Shown piece by piece: positions 6,422-7,212 of a stretch of DNA of 7,212 nucleotides; position 1 is the first letter of the stretch, and each line of letters starts with the position of its first letter. The notes under the pieces are model-generated. The model worked only from the letters and a program-made list of their open reading frames with translations, was not told the origin of the DNA and did not search any database. Source of the DNA: Anaerolineae bacterium (GTDB lineage: Bacteria; Chloroflexota; Anaerolineae; B4-G1; SLSP01); assembly GCA_016934645.1 (NCBI GenBank), contig JAFGSL010000184.1, positions 1-7,212 of the forward strand, read 5' to 3'. Position numbers and translations under genes: made by a program.

Positions 6422-7071
6422 AAGTTAATCCCTAAGTCAGGCCCCGGACAACGGTAATCGAAATGCGCCAGACAAAGGGCTGGCATATTGACGGTCAGTG
6501 CGAGCCCCCAGGCTTCTAGAAGCGCGGCGACAGCGCACAGCGGGAAACCGACGACATTCGCGTAACAGCGATCTACATCTGCAACCGGCCGGAAGGTGCT
6601 GTTTTGAATGGCGTAAGCTCCAGCTTTGTCCATAGGATCGCGGCTGCATACATACGTCTCGATTTCAGCATCCGTATACGCGCGCATATGCACGATACTG
6701 GTGACCCGTCGTGTACACACTTTCTTCGTTGGTGAGTGATATAATGCGACGCCGGTGTGAACGGCATGCGAACGTTCACGCAATTGACGCAACATCGTAT
6801 GTGCCTCTGCGGAATTGACAGGTTTACCAAGCAAAGCACCATTCAGGTCCACGACAGTGTCGGCACCCAGAATCCAGACACCATTATCCGCAGTTTCACT
6901 CGCCTGGGCCTTGGCAATGGCGAGTCGCACCGCTGTTTCGGATGGTAGTTCCCCGTTGAAAGGAGTCTCGTTCACATCTGCGTATGTCAACCCGACAGGC
7001 AACCCAAGCCAGGCGAGCATTTCGCGTCGGCGCGGCGATTGTGAGGTCAACAACAGTTGGGTAAAATGCAC
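6418..7071 (-). CDS. maf: Maf/YhdE-type nucleoside triphosphate pyrophosphatase
   Basis: This cytoplasmic enzyme hydrolyses (modified) nucleoside triphosphates to monophosphates plus diphosphate and so cleans the nucleotide pool. It shows LLTSQSPRRREML (8-19 region), LGADTVV with the catalytic Asp71, LLGKP (near 81-84), HAVHTGVAL (102-110), DKAGAYAIQ (148-156) and CYANVVGFPL (169-178). ADTVV rather than a DQ form points to the YhdE branch, which acts on dTTP and UTP. I chose the GTG at 7071, giving 217 residues: it has AGGGG five bases upstream and places the first strand a few residues from the N-terminus, as in the family. An ATG at 7158 would add 29 unrelated residues and lies upstream of the predicted promoter. 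The last 28 residues extend past the usual Maf end and carry Cys and His. It is first in an operon with the PBP gene. Confidence 0.9.
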   Translation of the reverse strand: MHFTQLLLTSQSPRRREMLAWLGLPVGLTYADVNETPFNGELPSETAVRLAIAKAQASETADNGVWILGADTVVDLNGALLGKPVNSAEAHTMLRQLRERSHAVHTGVALYHSPTKKVCTRRVTSIVHMRAYTDAEIETYVCSRDPMDKAGAYAIQNSTFRPVADVDRCYANVVGFPLCAVAALLEAWGLALTVNMPALCLAHFDYRCPGPDLGINL

Positions 7072-7076
7072 AGTGT

Positions 7077-7081
7077 CCCCT
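7077..7081 (-). promoter_or_regulatory. Ribosome binding site deciding the maf start
   Basis: AGGGG on the minus strand, followed after five bases (ACACT) by the GTG at 7071. It supports the GTG over the upstream ATG at 7158. Confidence 0.7.
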
Positions 7082-7123
7082 GGCCAGATGGTTTTCCTGA
7101 TCTTTATCGATCCTACGTTGTCG

Positions 7124-7151
7124 ATTATAACTGTTTTGTGCAGATGGTAAA
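7124..7151 (-). promoter_or_regulatory. Sigma-70-type promoter of the maf-PBP operon
   Basis: On the minus strand a perfect -10 TATAAT (7129-7124) is preceded, with a 16-base spacer, by TTTACC (7151-7146), which matches four of six positions of the -35 consensus. Transcription would start near 7117, about 46 bases before the GTG start of maf. The 7152-7212 stretch upstream holds only a short TCCTA-ATG-TAGGA dyad (7188-7200) and no gene that I can support. Confidence 0.72.
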
Positions 7152-7212
7152 GAGTCACTAATGGAGTATGTGTTGAGGCCTTTGTTATCCTAATGTAGGA
7201 AAATCGTTAAAA

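Noticed and set aside
7188..7200. TCCTA-ATG-TAGGA dyad near the right edge
   Set aside because: Only five pairs with a three-base loop, at the edge of the window; too short to name as an operator or terminator.

Overview
The window holds six complete protein genes and short regulatory stretches, with no rRNA, tRNA, CRISPR or mobile element that I can see. The likely source is a member of the Chloroflexota, perhaps Anaerolineae-like. This is an inference from moderately high G+C, a lipoprotein with a Thr/Pro-rich linker after its lipobox, a stand-alone LON-domain protein, and a MalK/UgpC-type ATPase next to a DeoR regulator. No marker gene confirms it.

Layout. At 20-670 (+) is a LON substrate-binding-domain protein without the Lon protease parts. 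Its stop overlaps the start of an MFS transporter at 670-2136 (+) that appears to have 14 rather than 12 membrane segments. A strong hairpin at 2138-2168, with A and T tracts on its two sides, ends this block and the convergent block to its right. Reading leftwards, a DeoR-family regulator (4117-3341, -) with a near-consensus sigma-70 promoter is followed by the ATPase subunit of a carbohydrate ABC importer (3279-2179, -). A 34-base hairpin lies between them. Further right, also on the minus strand, a Maf nucleotide pyrophosphatase (7071-6418) overlaps by ATGA a lipoprotein class B penicillin-binding protein (6421-4262). A promoter with a perfect TATAAT lies upstream of maf.

How the genes fit together. 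Two themes are visible: carbohydrate uptake and its control (DeoR regulator, shared-type ABC ATPase, perhaps the MFS carrier), and cell-envelope growth plus nucleotide-pool cleaning (PBP and Maf). The ATPase has no permease or binding protein beside it, so it may serve importers encoded elsewhere.

I found no clear previously undescribed multi-gene system. The points most worth a second look are the altered effector-pocket motifs of the DeoR protein, the promoter and dyad in front of it, the intercistronic hairpin, the 14-segment transporter, the maf start-site conflict and its Cys/His tail, and the coupled maf-PBP pair.
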